Source: Pseudomonas sp. BGI-2 (GTDB taxonomy: Bacteria > Pseudomonadota > Gammaproteobacteria > Pseudomonadales > Pseudomonadaceae). From it: DNA of 64,000 nucleotides. The translations under genes were made by a program, and so were the position numbers. A model generated the notes under the pieces. That model was not told the DNA's origin, did not search any database, and saw only the letters and a program-made list of their open reading frames with translations. Below, piece by piece: positions 8,845-16,699 of this stretch (its first letter is position 1; each line of letters begins with the position of its first letter). Where the stretch lies: assembly GCF_004310295.1 (NCBI RefSeq), contig NZ_SISB01000009.1, positions 1 through 64,000 on the forward strand, in the 5' to 3' direction.

Positions 8845-9602
8845 GGAACCACCTCAGCCAGTTGCGTGGCAAGAAATTCGGCCAACTGCTGATTCAGTTC
8901 AGGTATAGGCGGATTAAGATCATCGGTTTTGACAGGAACGAGGATTTTGCTGCCGGCGGCAGGCACCTGCCCGCTTTCGCGATTCCACGGCGCAATGCCG
9001 ACCCGGCGGGTGACGCCATCGGGCTGAATGATCCAGAGGTAATCGGCGTCGGCATCGGCCCGCGGTGAACACCCTTGCAGGTAATCCCGGGCCTCCTGCA
9101 GCGGACGATAGGCGACCCGGCACGGTTCGGCGACAGCGCCCAGCACTTCAACCGCATCGGAACGCATCGGGTAGACCAGGCTGTCGCCGTCATCGAGGCG
9201 AAAGTTGCGAGCGAATCCGACTTCTACCGCGATCGGATCGAGCACGGCCACCTGGCGCCCGGTAACCGGCAAGCGGCTGACTTGCTCGTACAACCGCAAC
9301 GCCAATGCCGCCCGGCTGGGACGATCAAAGAGCAATGCGGTGCGTTGCAGCACCTTCAAATCGAACAAGACCCCGGCTTTGAGCCGAGCCTGCTGTTCGA
9401 GCAAGGGTTGTCGCAGCCAGGCGGCCGCCAGCCAGTAGCCTTCAGGATTGGGTTGCGTATCACGCATCACGTCCAGCACGCGGCCCCCGGGTTGCAGTTC
9501 GACCGGTCCCGGATTGCGCACATCGCCGCTGACGGTGACTGCCGCACTCGCGCCGCTGGAAATCAACAACAGGCACGTCCATAACGCCCTGGGAAACTTC
9601 AA
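8841..9602 (-). CDS. yjbG: YjbG/GfcC-family periplasmic capsule protein
   Basis: Periplasmic protein of the GfcC/YjbG family, found with Wza-type exporters. The signal peptide ends ASA before AVTVSGDVRNPGPVEL, a SLBB/ubiquitin-like beta-grasp start as in GfcC. A second similar segment lies near 150 (VEVLGAVAEPCRVAYRP), matching the tandem domains of GfcC. At 253 residues it is the usual size. It overlaps yjbF by 4 bases at its start and yjbH by 4 at its end. It probably works with Wza and YjbH in the export path. Confidence 0.88.
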   Translation of the reverse strand: MKFPRALWTCLLLISSGASAAVTVSGDVRNPGPVELQPGGRVLDVMRDTQPNPEGYWLAAAWLRQPLLEQQARLKAGVLFDLKVLQRTALLFDRPSRAALALRLYEQVSRLPVTGRQVAVLDPIAVEVGFARNFRLDDGDSLVYPMRSDAVEVLGAVAEPCRVAYRPLQEARDYLQGCSPRADADADYLWIIQPDGVTRRVGIAPWNRESGQVPAAGSKILVPVKTDDLNPPIPELNQQLAEFLATQLAEVVP

Positions 9603-10264
9603 CGGACAGCCCTGCGTTCAGCGGTCAACTGCACGATCTTCAGCCGGAGTCGCCCAGTCAGTTGCTGCTCGCTCTGCAGGATGAAACCGTTGTCCGGATC
9701 GACCCAATAATGATTGGTCGCGCGCAGGCCAATAGCCGGTGCCTCTATCTGCTCATCGACACGCAGCACAGCGTATTCCTTGTCCAGGATCCTGATGGTT
9801 TCCATAGGTTTTCGGGTGAAGCGACTGCTCACGGCAACGCCCACTTCGTAACCCCGATAGAGATCGATAAAGCGCTGGCTGGTGTATCCATCGGGCAACC
9901 GGTGAAGGCCTTGCTTGAACGGCGATTGCGCTTCGATTCGCGTACCGTCCAGATCACCCTCGAAGCCCAGTCCGACAGTGCGAACCGCCAAACCGTCACG
10001 CAGCAACAGCACCTGCTTGCCGGACGCGACCCAGTACTGCAAGTCGCCTCGCTCACGCACCATCGCCAACACCCCTTCACCAGAAGGGGTGGTCAACTTG
10101 AGTTGGGGGTACTGAACCTCGGCCACTTGCGCCGGGGTCAACTCCAGGTCGTCGGGCCCGGTGGCCACGGCCTTGAAGTTGGCCAGCGTGGCCTTCATCA
10201 GCGGATTACATCCACACAACAGCAAGGCCGCCATCAAGCAGACGCTAACTTTCAACGTTCTCAC
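9599..10264 (-). CDS. yjbF: YjbF/GfcB-family lipoprotein
   Basis: Outer-membrane lipoprotein of the YjbF/GfcB family, part of exopolysaccharide export. The N-terminus has a lipoprotein signal with lipobox LLCGC (Cys19). The body carries YPQLKLTTPSG and the RTVGLGFEGDLDGTRIE segment typical of the family, and it ends in a basic beta-rich part. It begins 14 bases after wza ends and overlaps yjbG by 4 bases. At 221 residues it is the family length. Well supported by motifs and by its place in the operon. Confidence 0.9.
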   Translation of the reverse strand: MRTLKVSVCLMAALLLCGCNPLMKATLANFKAVATGPDDLELTPAQVAEVQYPQLKLTTPSGEGVLAMVRERGDLQYWVASGKQVLLLRDGLAVRTVGLGFEGDLDGTRIEAQSPFKQGLHRLPDGYTSQRFIDLYRGYEVGVAVSSRFTRKPMETIRILDKEYAVLRVDEQIEAPAIGLRATNHYWVDPDNGFILQSEQQLTGRLRLKIVQLTAERRAVR

Positions 10265-10278
10265 AGTGGGACCAGACC

Positions 10279-11388
10279 TTATCTGCTGTTGGCTTCACTT
10301 AAGTTGTTTTGTGCCGCCGCGCCCATGCCCAGAATCGAGGCCGATGGCACCAATTGACTGATGAAGCGGTTCCAGCGGGTGACGTTGGCAGGACCTACGT
10401 AAACAATGTCCTGGGGACGAACGTCGAAATGAGTGGCGAGCGCCATGGCCGAAGGTGACTCGGCTTGCAGTTGATAGATTTTGGCGGGTTCCACATCGAG
10501 GTTTTCCACGCCCCGGATGACGTACACGGCATTGCCGTTTGAGGTGGTCTGGTTCAACCCCCCTACCGAGCCAATGACGTCGGAAAGATTCATGGTGCGG
10601 GTCTTGAACGTCAACGCGCGCGGCTGATTGACCTCGCCCATCACGTAAATCTTTTTGTTGTCGTTGTACGGCAAATACAACTGATCGCCGCCTCTGAGGT
10701 AGACCTTCTGCAACTCGGCATTCTGTTGATTGAGCGCGTCGAGATTCAGTGGATAAACCCGCCCGTTTCGCGTCAACAGCAACCCCGACAAGTCAGCATT
10801 CAGAGGGTCGACACCCGCAGAACCCAAGGCTTCAACCACATTGAGCGGGTTGGTGGAAATCGCTTGCGGGCCTGCTTTCAATACGGCGCCCGACACCACC
10901 ACTTTCTGACTGGCAAAGCGCAATACCGCGACATCCACTTGCGGGTCCGAGATGAAAGTCGACAACTGCTCGGCGATATCGGATCGCAGTTGCTGGATGG
11001 TCTTTCCGGCAGCCTGGACTTCTTTGATGTAGGGGTAGTAGAGCGTGCCATCGGAACGCACAAGGCGACCGTTTGCATCGATCTGCTGTTGCGCGCCTGA
11101 AGGTGCGGTCAGCTCGGGGTGATCCCATACCGTGATGTACAAGACATCGTTGTTACCAATGCGGTATTCGTCCGGTGTGGCCAACAATTCCGGGGGCAGT
11201 GACTCACGTATCTGAGTGGCCCTGTCCATGGCGATGAGCTTGGGGGTAATCGGAATAAGCTCAACCCGACTGTTTTCGCTGGCACCTTCGCGAGTAATAT
11301 CGCTGGTGCTCATATGTTGACCCGGCGAAAACATACAACCTTGCAAAGCAATACTTGCCAGCATTAAAAAAGGAACACTACGAATCAT
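10279..11388 (-). CDS. wza: Polysaccharide export outer-membrane lipoprotein Wza
   Basis: Forms the octameric outer-membrane channel through which the polymer leaves the cell. It has a lipoprotein signal with Cys18 (ALQGC), then the polysaccharide-export domain (DEYRIGNNDVLYITVWDHPEL at about 92-112), two SLBB domains (VVVSGAVLKAGPQAI; YVMGEVNQPRALTF) and a C-terminal amphipathic helix that would line the membrane pore (ending near WNRFISQLVPSASIL). At 369 residues it is close to E. coli Wza (379). It is second in the yjbE-to-yjbH operon, while its partner kinase Wzc is encoded in the separate operon at 21-24 kb. Confidence 0.95.
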   Translation of the reverse strand: MIRSVPFLMLASIALQGCMFSPGQHMSTSDITREGASENSRVELIPITPKLIAMDRATQIRESLPPELLATPDEYRIGNNDVLYITVWDHPELTAPSGAQQQIDANGRLVRSDGTLYYPYIKEVQAAGKTIQQLRSDIAEQLSTFISDPQVDVAVLRFASQKVVVSGAVLKAGPQAISTNPLNVVEALGSAGVDPLNADLSGLLLTRNGRVYPLNLDALNQQNAELQKVYLRGGDQLYLPYNDNKKIYVMGEVNQPRALTFKTRTMNLSDVIGSVGGLNQTTSNGNAVYVIRGVENLDVEPAKIYQLQAESPSAMALATHFDVRPQDIVYVGPANVTRWNRFISQLVPSASILGMGAAAQNNLSEANSR

Positions 11389-11421
11389 AATGGCACTACG
11401 CTATTCAAGGGCAAACCCAAC

Positions 11422-11455
11422 ACAAGATCGCCCAGTGTTAGCCGGGCAATCTTGT
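11422..11455 (-). terminator. Strong hairpin between yjbE and wza
   Basis: ACAAGATCGCCC and GGGCAATCTTGT pair at 11 of 12 positions around a 10-base loop. It lies between the yjbE stop and the wza start. On the minus strand the stem is followed by a T- and G-rich stretch rather than a clean U run. It could be a partial terminator or an RNA-stabilising hairpin that raises yjbE over wza. Confidence 0.65.
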
Positions 11456-11474
11456 ACAACACCTGCGGTATTTC

Positions 11475-11717
11475 TCAGTTTGTGCCGGTGGTCCCGGTAG
11501 TGCCAGTTGTCCCGGTACTTCCGGTGGTTCCGCCATTGGAACTTCCACCACTGCTGGAGGCAGCCACGGCACCTGAAACCAGCGCAGTGCTGGCCAGTGC
11601 TGCTTGTGCCGCCGTTACATCACCCAGCACTTTTGTTTCCAGCGAGAGCGGTACTTCTACAGCGAAAGCCCCGCTGCTCATCATGGACAACATGGCAATT
11701 ACCATCATCTTTTTCAT
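11475..11717 (-). CDS. yjbE: YjbE-like small secreted Ser/Gly/Thr-rich protein
   Basis: An 80-residue exported protein. The signal peptide (MKKMMVIAMLSMMSSGAFA) is followed by a short Ala/Val-rich segment and a low-complexity tail of Ser, Gly and Thr ending in repeated GTT units. E. coli YjbE has the same size, signal peptide and Gly/Thr tail and is also the first gene before the export genes, so assignment rests on composition and position as much as on residue identity. The start has AAGGAG 6-7 bases upstream. It heads the export operon and is set apart from wza by a strong hairpin. Its role is unknown in all known loci. Confidence 0.8.
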   Translation of the reverse strand: MKKMMVIAMLSMMSSGAFAVEVPLSLETKVLGDVTAAQAALASTALVSGAVAASSSGGSSNGGTTGSTGTTGTTGTTGTN

Positions 11718-11859
11718 ATCGAACTCCTTCCTGCGTGTTCTTTATATCTACGGACTTGCGGGAGGTGTTTCCAGTCAATTTTCCCGACCATAATTAACAT
11801 CGCAGCCTGATATAACAGTTCAGCAGAAAAACCGGGCGCTGAAGGCACACCCTCAAGCC

Positions 11860-12888
11860 TTACTCGAGGTAGCCCCTGGGATGGTTCGATTGCCAGCGCC
11901 AAGTGTCCGTCATCATCTCCTGCAAATTCCGCGTGGCCTTCCAACCGAGCTCCTTCGCCGCTTTGGAGGGATCGGCCCAACACTCGGCGACATCGCCCGA
12001 ACGTCGCGGCATCACTCGATAAGGCACTGTCCGCCCCGAAGCCTGCTCGAATGCCCGGAGTACCTCCAGAACGCTGTAACCGTCTCCCGTGCCCAGGTTC
12101 CAAATATTTATTCCGGTACGCGTCGAGATCGACTGCAACGCCTTGAGGTGTCCGTCCGCCAGATCCACCACGTGGATGTAGTCGCGCACGCCGGTGCCAT
12201 CGACGGTGGGGTAATCATCACCAAATATTGACAGTTCCTGCAGACTGCCGACGGCAACCTGGCTGATGTAAGGCACCAAGTTATTGGGGATCCCGCTGGG
12301 GTCTTCACCCATGTGCCCACTGGCGTGAGCGCCGATCGGGTTGAAGTAACGCAACAGCGCGACGCTCCAGCGCGGCTCTGCCGCACACAGATCATGCAAC
12401 ACGTTTTCGATGATCAGCTTGGATTGCCCGTAAGGATTGGTGGGCGTGCCTGTAGGAAAATCTTCACGAATCGGCATCTGCTCAGGCGCGCCGTACACCG
12501 TGGCCGATGAGCTGAACACCAACCGGAACACGCCGGCCGCGGACATCGCCTGGCACAGGGTAATGCTCCCGCAGACGTTGTTTTCGTAATACTCAAGCGG
12601 CTTGCGCACGCTCTCGCCTACGGCTTTGAGACCGGCAAAATGCAGGACAGCGTCGATGGAATGCGCCTGAAAAATCCGGTCCAGCAATGCTCGGTCGCAC
12701 ACATCCCCGTGAATCATTGACGCGGATTTACCGCAGATGGATTCAATCGCGTGCAGGGACGCATCAGAGCTGTTGCAAAGGTTGTCCAGAACAACCACGT
12801 CGAAGCCCGCCTCAAGCAGCGCAAGTGTGGTGTGAGAACCGATATAGCCGGTTCCACCCGTTACCAGAATCTTCATAGAGCGGTCCAT
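11860..12888 (-). CDS. galE: UDP-glucose 4-epimerase
   Basis: Interconverts UDP-glucose and UDP-galactose in the cytoplasm, feeding sugar to the exopolysaccharide. Extended SDR family: NAD-binding GGTGYIGSH at the start, SSSATVYG with the catalytic Ser/Thr, and the YGQSK catalytic Tyr-x3-Lys near residue 150. At 342 residues it is the normal length. A second ATG at 12876 (MKILVTGG) is equally plausible, as neither has a strong ribosome-binding site. It lies 142 bases upstream of yjbE on the same strand and is divergent from galU. Confidence 0.95.
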   Translation of the reverse strand: MDRSMKILVTGGTGYIGSHTTLALLEAGFDVVVLDNLCNSSDASLHAIESICGKSASMIHGDVCDRALLDRIFQAHSIDAVLHFAGLKAVGESVRKPLEYYENNVCGSITLCQAMSAAGVFRLVFSSSATVYGAPEQMPIREDFPTGTPTNPYGQSKLIIENVLHDLCAAEPRWSVALLRYFNPIGAHASGHMGEDPSGIPNNLVPYISQVAVGSLQELSIFGDDYPTVDGTGVRDYIHVVDLADGHLKALQSISTRTGINIWNLGTGDGYSVLEVLRAFEQASGRTVPYRVMPRRSGDVAECWADPSKAAKELGWKATRNLQEMMTDTWRWQSNHPRGYLE

Positions 12889-13180
12889 AGTGGGGTATTG
12901 AAGTGCTCAATGGCGTGCAAATGTTTAATGCGCACATCACCCATCGAAGCCAATGACTTATTAGCACTTCATAACAACCGACACTATTGATAGACACCGA
13001 CTAAAACTAACTAAACATCATCAGATCCGACAACTAATAACATTTACCCCACTCTGCACACGCTATTAATTGCCATCAAATCTTCTCTAAGGTATTAAAG
13101 TACAACCGCAGTAATACATCAAAACCCACAGTCATACTTTTTTTGTGTGGCTGTGGACAATGACTTTTCAGGATATATCT
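12889..13180. promoter_or_regulatory. Divergent galE/galU promoter region
   Basis: 292 AT-rich bases between divergent galE and galU, with no gene. It must hold the promoters for galE (and perhaps the export operon) and for galU. No RfaH ops/JUMPStart element (GGCGGTAG) is present here. Confidence 0.45.
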
Positions 13181-14014
13181 ATGATTCGTAAATGCTTGTT
13201 CCCCGCCGCTGGTTATGGCACGCGCTTCTTGCCTGCAACAAAAGCCATGCCGAAGGAAATGCTGCCGATCGTCAACAAGCCTTTAATCCAGTACGCCGTT
13301 GAAGAAGCGCGGGACGCGGGTTTGCAACACATGGCAATTGTGACCGGTCGGGGTAAACGTGCACTGGAAGACCATTTCGATATCAGCTATGAACTGGAAC
13401 ACCAGATTCGCGGCACCGAGAAGGAAAAGTTTCTGGCCGGCACGCGAGAGCTGATTGAAACCTGCACGTTCGCCTACACCCGTCAGGTCGAAATGAAAGG
13501 CCTGGGCCACGCGATTCTCAGTGGTCGCCCCTTGATCGGCGACGAACCTTTTGCCGTGGTGCTGGCGGATGACTTGTGCCTGAACCTGCAAGGCGACGGC
13601 GTGTTGGCGCAGATGATCAAGCTCTACAAAAAATTCCGCTGCTCGATCGTGGCCATTCAGGAAGTCCCCCATGATCAGACGCACAAATACGGCGTGATCG
13701 CTGGCGAGTTGATTTCCGAAGGGATCTACCGGGTCAACAGCATGGTCGAGAAGCCGGCGCCCGAGGACGCACCGTCCAACCTGGCGATCATTGGCCGCTA
13801 CATTCTGACCCCCGATATTTTTGATCTGATCGCCGATACCCAACCCGGCAAGGGCGGCGAAATCCAGATCACCGACGCGCTGATGAAGCAGGCGCAAAAT
13901 GGCTGCGTGCTGGCCTACAAGTTCGAAGGCCTGCGCTTTGATTGCGGTGGCGCAGAAGGCTATATCGACGCCACCAACTTTTGCTATGAGCAGCTGTATC
14001 TCAACGGTCTTTAA
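13181..14014 (+). CDS. galU: UTP-glucose-1-phosphate uridylyltransferase
   Basis: Makes UDP-glucose from UTP and glucose-1-phosphate, the precursor for the exopolysaccharide and for GalE. It shows the nucleotidyltransferase loop FPAAGYGTRFLPATKAMPKEM, then VLADDLCL with the metal-binding Asp, EKPAPEDAPSNLA and GKGGEIQITDAL. From ATG13181 it is 277 residues, the size of Pseudomonas GalU. A longer in-frame ATG at 13145 adds residues not seen in the family. AGGA lies about 8 bases upstream. It is followed after 28 bases by a phosphomannomutase-like fragment, probably co-transcribed. Confidence 0.97.
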   Translation: MIRKCLFPAAGYGTRFLPATKAMPKEMLPIVNKPLIQYAVEEARDAGLQHMAIVTGRGKRALEDHFDISYELEHQIRGTEKEKFLAGTRELIETCTFAYTRQVEMKGLGHAILSGRPLIGDEPFAVVLADDLCLNLQGDGVLAQMIKLYKKFRCSIVAIQEVPHDQTHKYGVIAGELISEGIYRVNSMVEKPAPEDAPSNLAIIGRYILTPDIFDLIADTQPGKGGEIQITDALMKQAQNGCVLAYKFEGLRFDCGGAEGYIDATNFCYEQLYLNGL

Positions 14015-14042
14015 CCCCACTCACTCACCCAGGCAGGCCACT

Positions 14043-14450
14043 ATGACCACTGCAAAACGCTCGGTAGACATCGAACAGCAAGCGAGCAACTTCGGGGTGA
14101 TGGCCTGGCTGTCAAGAAACCCGTCGTTATCTTCCACCTCGGCTGCCTGGTTTGGCACAACCTTGTTGGTTGAGCGTATCGGGGTGTTCCCCTCTTCGGG
14201 CGATATCTATCGCCCGGTCAGGGACCCCTTTGCGCTCTTGACCCACTTAAACAGCCTGTACGTCCACCAGGCCCTGGATATCGATGAACGCGATGGGCTT
14301 AAAGTGATTTTCAACGATTGGCGATTCCGGGTTCGCGTCCGCTATAGCGACCCGGCCATCGTCATCAATGTTGAAACCCGATGCGATCCTGACTTGATGC
14401 CTCTGAAAACCGCAGAGTTACTGAGCCATCTGGAACACTTTGAACGGTGA
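14043..14450 (+). CDS. Stand-alone phosphomannomutase C-terminal-like domain
   Basis: A 135-residue protein whose second half follows the C-terminal domain of ManB/CpsG-type phosphohexomutases: FPSSGDIYRPVRDP corresponds to the FPxSGEINRxVxD segment, and the following stretch (DGLKVIFNDWRFRVRVRYSDP, then VINVETRCD) to the DWRFNLRSSNTEP and NVESRGD segments. The phosphate-binding RSSNTEP loop is altered to RVRYSDP, and all catalytic domains (active Ser, metal loop) are absent, so it is not a mutase. It may be a decayed remnant or a small protein that kept one fold. The frame is open further upstream inside galU, but ATG14043 suits the spacing after galU. It ends 4 bases from the convergent SGNH gene. 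Confidence 0.65.
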   Translation: MTTAKRSVDIEQQASNFGVMAWLSRNPSLSSTSAAWFGTTLLVERIGVFPSSGDIYRPVRDPFALLTHLNSLYVHQALDIDERDGLKVIFNDWRFRVRVRYSDPAIVINVETRCDPDLMPLKTAELLSHLEHFER

Positions 14451-14454
14451 ATGA

Positions 14455-15606
14455 TTACTTCAAAGCGGAACCGCATTCACCCGGCACTTCACTGACACCA
14501 CCGACCATCACGCGATACAAGTAATCCGCGATAAGCCGACCGCCCGAACCCGGGATGGGGTGTATTTTGTCCGGGCCGATCATGGGTGTCGGCCCGTCAT
14601 TGGCGTAGCGTTTGAAGTCGGGACCGAACGTACACTGCAAACTCGCATACGCGATGTTTTCCGAACGTGCCCAAGGTTCAAGCACCTGAGCGTACTCCGT
14701 CATCGGATAGGTACTTGCGCGCGTTGTGTCCTGACGCAGGATCACGTTGATGCTCGCCGCCGGATGAACGTCGCGGATCATCCGCACCAGCCCTTTCATG
14801 TTCTCCAGATAGTCCTTGGGCTTAACGCCAAACCCCTGGTCATTACCGCCCAACATGATCAGGTAAACGTCCGCCGGTATCTTTGAGAAGACGGCCTTCC
14901 ATTGGGTTTGCCATTGGCGGTCGCTTTTATAAAAGTCACCGGAGGCTGCGCCGGAAGCGGCGAGTTTGGAGACCCTGACACCGCCCTGATTATTGGCCAG
15001 CCACAACCCGAACAACGTCGGCGAGCCTTTCACCACTTCAAGCCTTAACGCCCACTTATCATTGGCGGGGGCACTTAGTTGTATTTCCTGAACCCCTGAA
15101 CCGGCCATGGTCAAAGGGTGCCAGGTGTCTGAAGGTGTCCACCGATAGCGCATCTCACTGGTTTTGCCATCGCCCAGGTAGAGCAATTTGGCGTGGGCAA
15201 TGGACGTATTGATGGCAGCCGTTTCGGTGGAATCCAGCTCAAGATAAGCGCCCACTTGCCCGGTAACGGTGCGGCTGTCCGGACTTGCCTCGCCCAGACT
15301 GGAAACATCCCAATCTCCACCGAAATACTTCTTGTTGCTGCGGCTGTATTTGAAATTCGAACCGCCCAGTGCGGCACCGTGATTGAACCCGACATAGCCA
15401 GGCCCAGCGAAACCAAAATCTTTCGCCAGGTGCTGAGTGAGGTCTTTGAGATAAAAGTCCTGCCCGGCGCTGTAACTGTCGCCAATCACCGAGATGGCCA
15501 GCACCTCCCCCGCTTTACCCTTGGCCATCCCGGCAAGCCGCTCGCGCGAACTTCTTGCTTCGATCACCGGAGCCGGAACGGATCGCACATCTTCGACATA
15601 GTCCAT
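14455..15606 (-). CDS. SGNH/GDSL-type hydrolase
   Basis: Probable esterase or acyl-group transferase acting on the exopolysaccharide or its precursor. It has the SGNH blocks in order: VIGDSYSAG (catalytic Ser, about 40-48), a Gly block, MLGGNDQG with GxND, and DKIHPIPGSG with the Asp-x2-His pair near the C-terminus. At 383 residues it has a beta-rich insert between the first blocks. An AGAAGGA site precedes the start and an in-frame TAG lies 12 bases upstream of it, so no signal peptide can be added. Last gene of the wzb-to-SGNH operon, 43 bases after the acyltransferase gene, so the pair may add and remove acyl groups. Confidence 0.8.
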   Translation of the reverse strand: MDYVEDVRSVPAPVIEARSSRERLAGMAKGKAGEVLAISVIGDSYSAGQDFYLKDLTQHLAKDFGFAGPGYVGFNHGAALGGSNFKYSRSNKKYFGGDWDVSSLGEASPDSRTVTGQVGAYLELDSTETAAINTSIAHAKLLYLGDGKTSEMRYRWTPSDTWHPLTMAGSGVQEIQLSAPANDKWALRLEVVKGSPTLFGLWLANNQGGVRVSKLAASGAASGDFYKSDRQWQTQWKAVFSKIPADVYLIMLGGNDQGFGVKPKDYLENMKGLVRMIRDVHPAASINVILRQDTTRASTYPMTEYAQVLEPWARSENIAYASLQCTFGPDFKRYANDGPTPMIGPDKIHPIPGSGGRLIADYLYRVMVGGVSEVPGECGSALK

Positions 15607-15649
15607 TGGCTCATCCTTCTATCTATCAGCCAGTAGGCTGAATCGGCGC

Positions 15650-16687
15650 TCAGGTTTGAGACACCTTAAACCCTGTCTCTGGAGTCTTTTTGCTGCTTGC
15701 ACGTTCGCCCAAAAACAGAACAGAAGTAATGGCAAAACGGCTGAAAACATTCGACAACAGCACGGGGCCCAACAATCCGCACAGCACACCGCCCACGACC
15801 AGGATGCTTTCGTCTGTAACACCCAACCGACCCAAGGCGAACCGTGAACTGGCGGCAAACAGCACGTGAAAGAGGAAGATGGCGTAAGAGTATCCGCCGA
15901 GCCAGATCAGTGCTTTCGAGCGCATGTCACTCGACAGTAGCGCGACGCAGGACGTACAGCCAACGAGCAAGCCGACAAGGCTTCGGCGATCGACAATGAG
16001 TTCGCGATCCACGGCAGCAATGTAAAGCAGCGCAACCGATATCAAGACGAACACGACCGGCCCGATCACCTTCAGCGATCGCTTTAAAGCACTGACATTT
16101 TCGTGGCAAATCATCCCCGTCACGAAAAACGGCAGCAAATAGACCGCGCCGTTGATGCCAAACGCATCGACCGGAAAGACCGGCAGCAGGAACACCACCG
16201 CCGAAAACAAAAACAGCAGGTACAGCCGCGTCGCCGTCTGCAACAGACCGCGCCACTGCAGAAAACCGACAAACATGAAGATGATAAATACCGCCTGTAA
16301 AAACCAGAAATGGTTCACCGGCACGTAAAACGACAACAAGGCGTCGATTAAACCGAGGTCCTTGTTCACACCCGGTCCGACAACCTGTAGCACGGAAAAT
16401 GGAATACCGACAAAAAACAAAGGCACGATCAACCTTCTCACCTTGCCAACGCAGTAAGCGGATAAGTCATTGCCCCTGATTTTGTAAATCGAATAGATAT
16501 AGCCCGATATAAAGGTGAACAGCGGCATCCTGACGTACACCATCGAATCCGCCAAAACCCGAAACGGTGATCCCAGGTCTATTTTCAGTCCACCGCCCAA
16601 CGGCCCTATCACGTGATAGAGCACCAGCAGCAGACACGCCAGGCCTCTGAGCGTTTCTATTTCCAACGATTTTTTCTTGCTTTGCAT
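15650..16687 (-). CDS. Acyltransferase family 3 membrane protein
   Basis: Integral membrane O-acyltransferase (OafA/WecH type) that likely adds acetyl or similar groups to the polysaccharide. The family signature LRGLACLLLVLYHVIG near residue 10 carries the conserved Arg and His. VYVRMPLFTFISGYIYS follows, then about nine further hydrophobic segments and the conserved NHFWFLQAVF loop. The start at ATG16687 is preferred over TTG16696 because GAGG lies 10 bases before it. It lies between the polymerase-like gene and a separate SGNH hydrolase; in many loci these two activities are fused in one protein. The acyl group cannot be told. Confidence 0.88.
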   Translation of the reverse strand: MQSKKKSLEIETLRGLACLLLVLYHVIGPLGGGLKIDLGSPFRVLADSMVYVRMPLFTFISGYIYSIYKIRGNDLSAYCVGKVRRLIVPLFFVGIPFSVLQVVGPGVNKDLGLIDALLSFYVPVNHFWFLQAVFIIFMFVGFLQWRGLLQTATRLYLLFLFSAVVFLLPVFPVDAFGINGAVYLLPFFVTGMICHENVSALKRSLKVIGPVVFVLISVALLYIAAVDRELIVDRRSLVGLLVGCTSCVALLSSDMRSKALIWLGGYSYAIFLFHVLFAASSRFALGRLGVTDESILVVGGVLCGLLGPVLLSNVFSRFAITSVLFLGERASSKKTPETGFKVSQT

Positions 16688-16699
16688 AAACCACAAACC

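Noticed and set aside
11480..11540. Short tandem repeat that might be a CRISPR or slipping tract
   Set aside because: It encodes the GTT tail of YjbE. Units are imperfect, in frame and have no spacers, so it is a low-complexity coding repeat.
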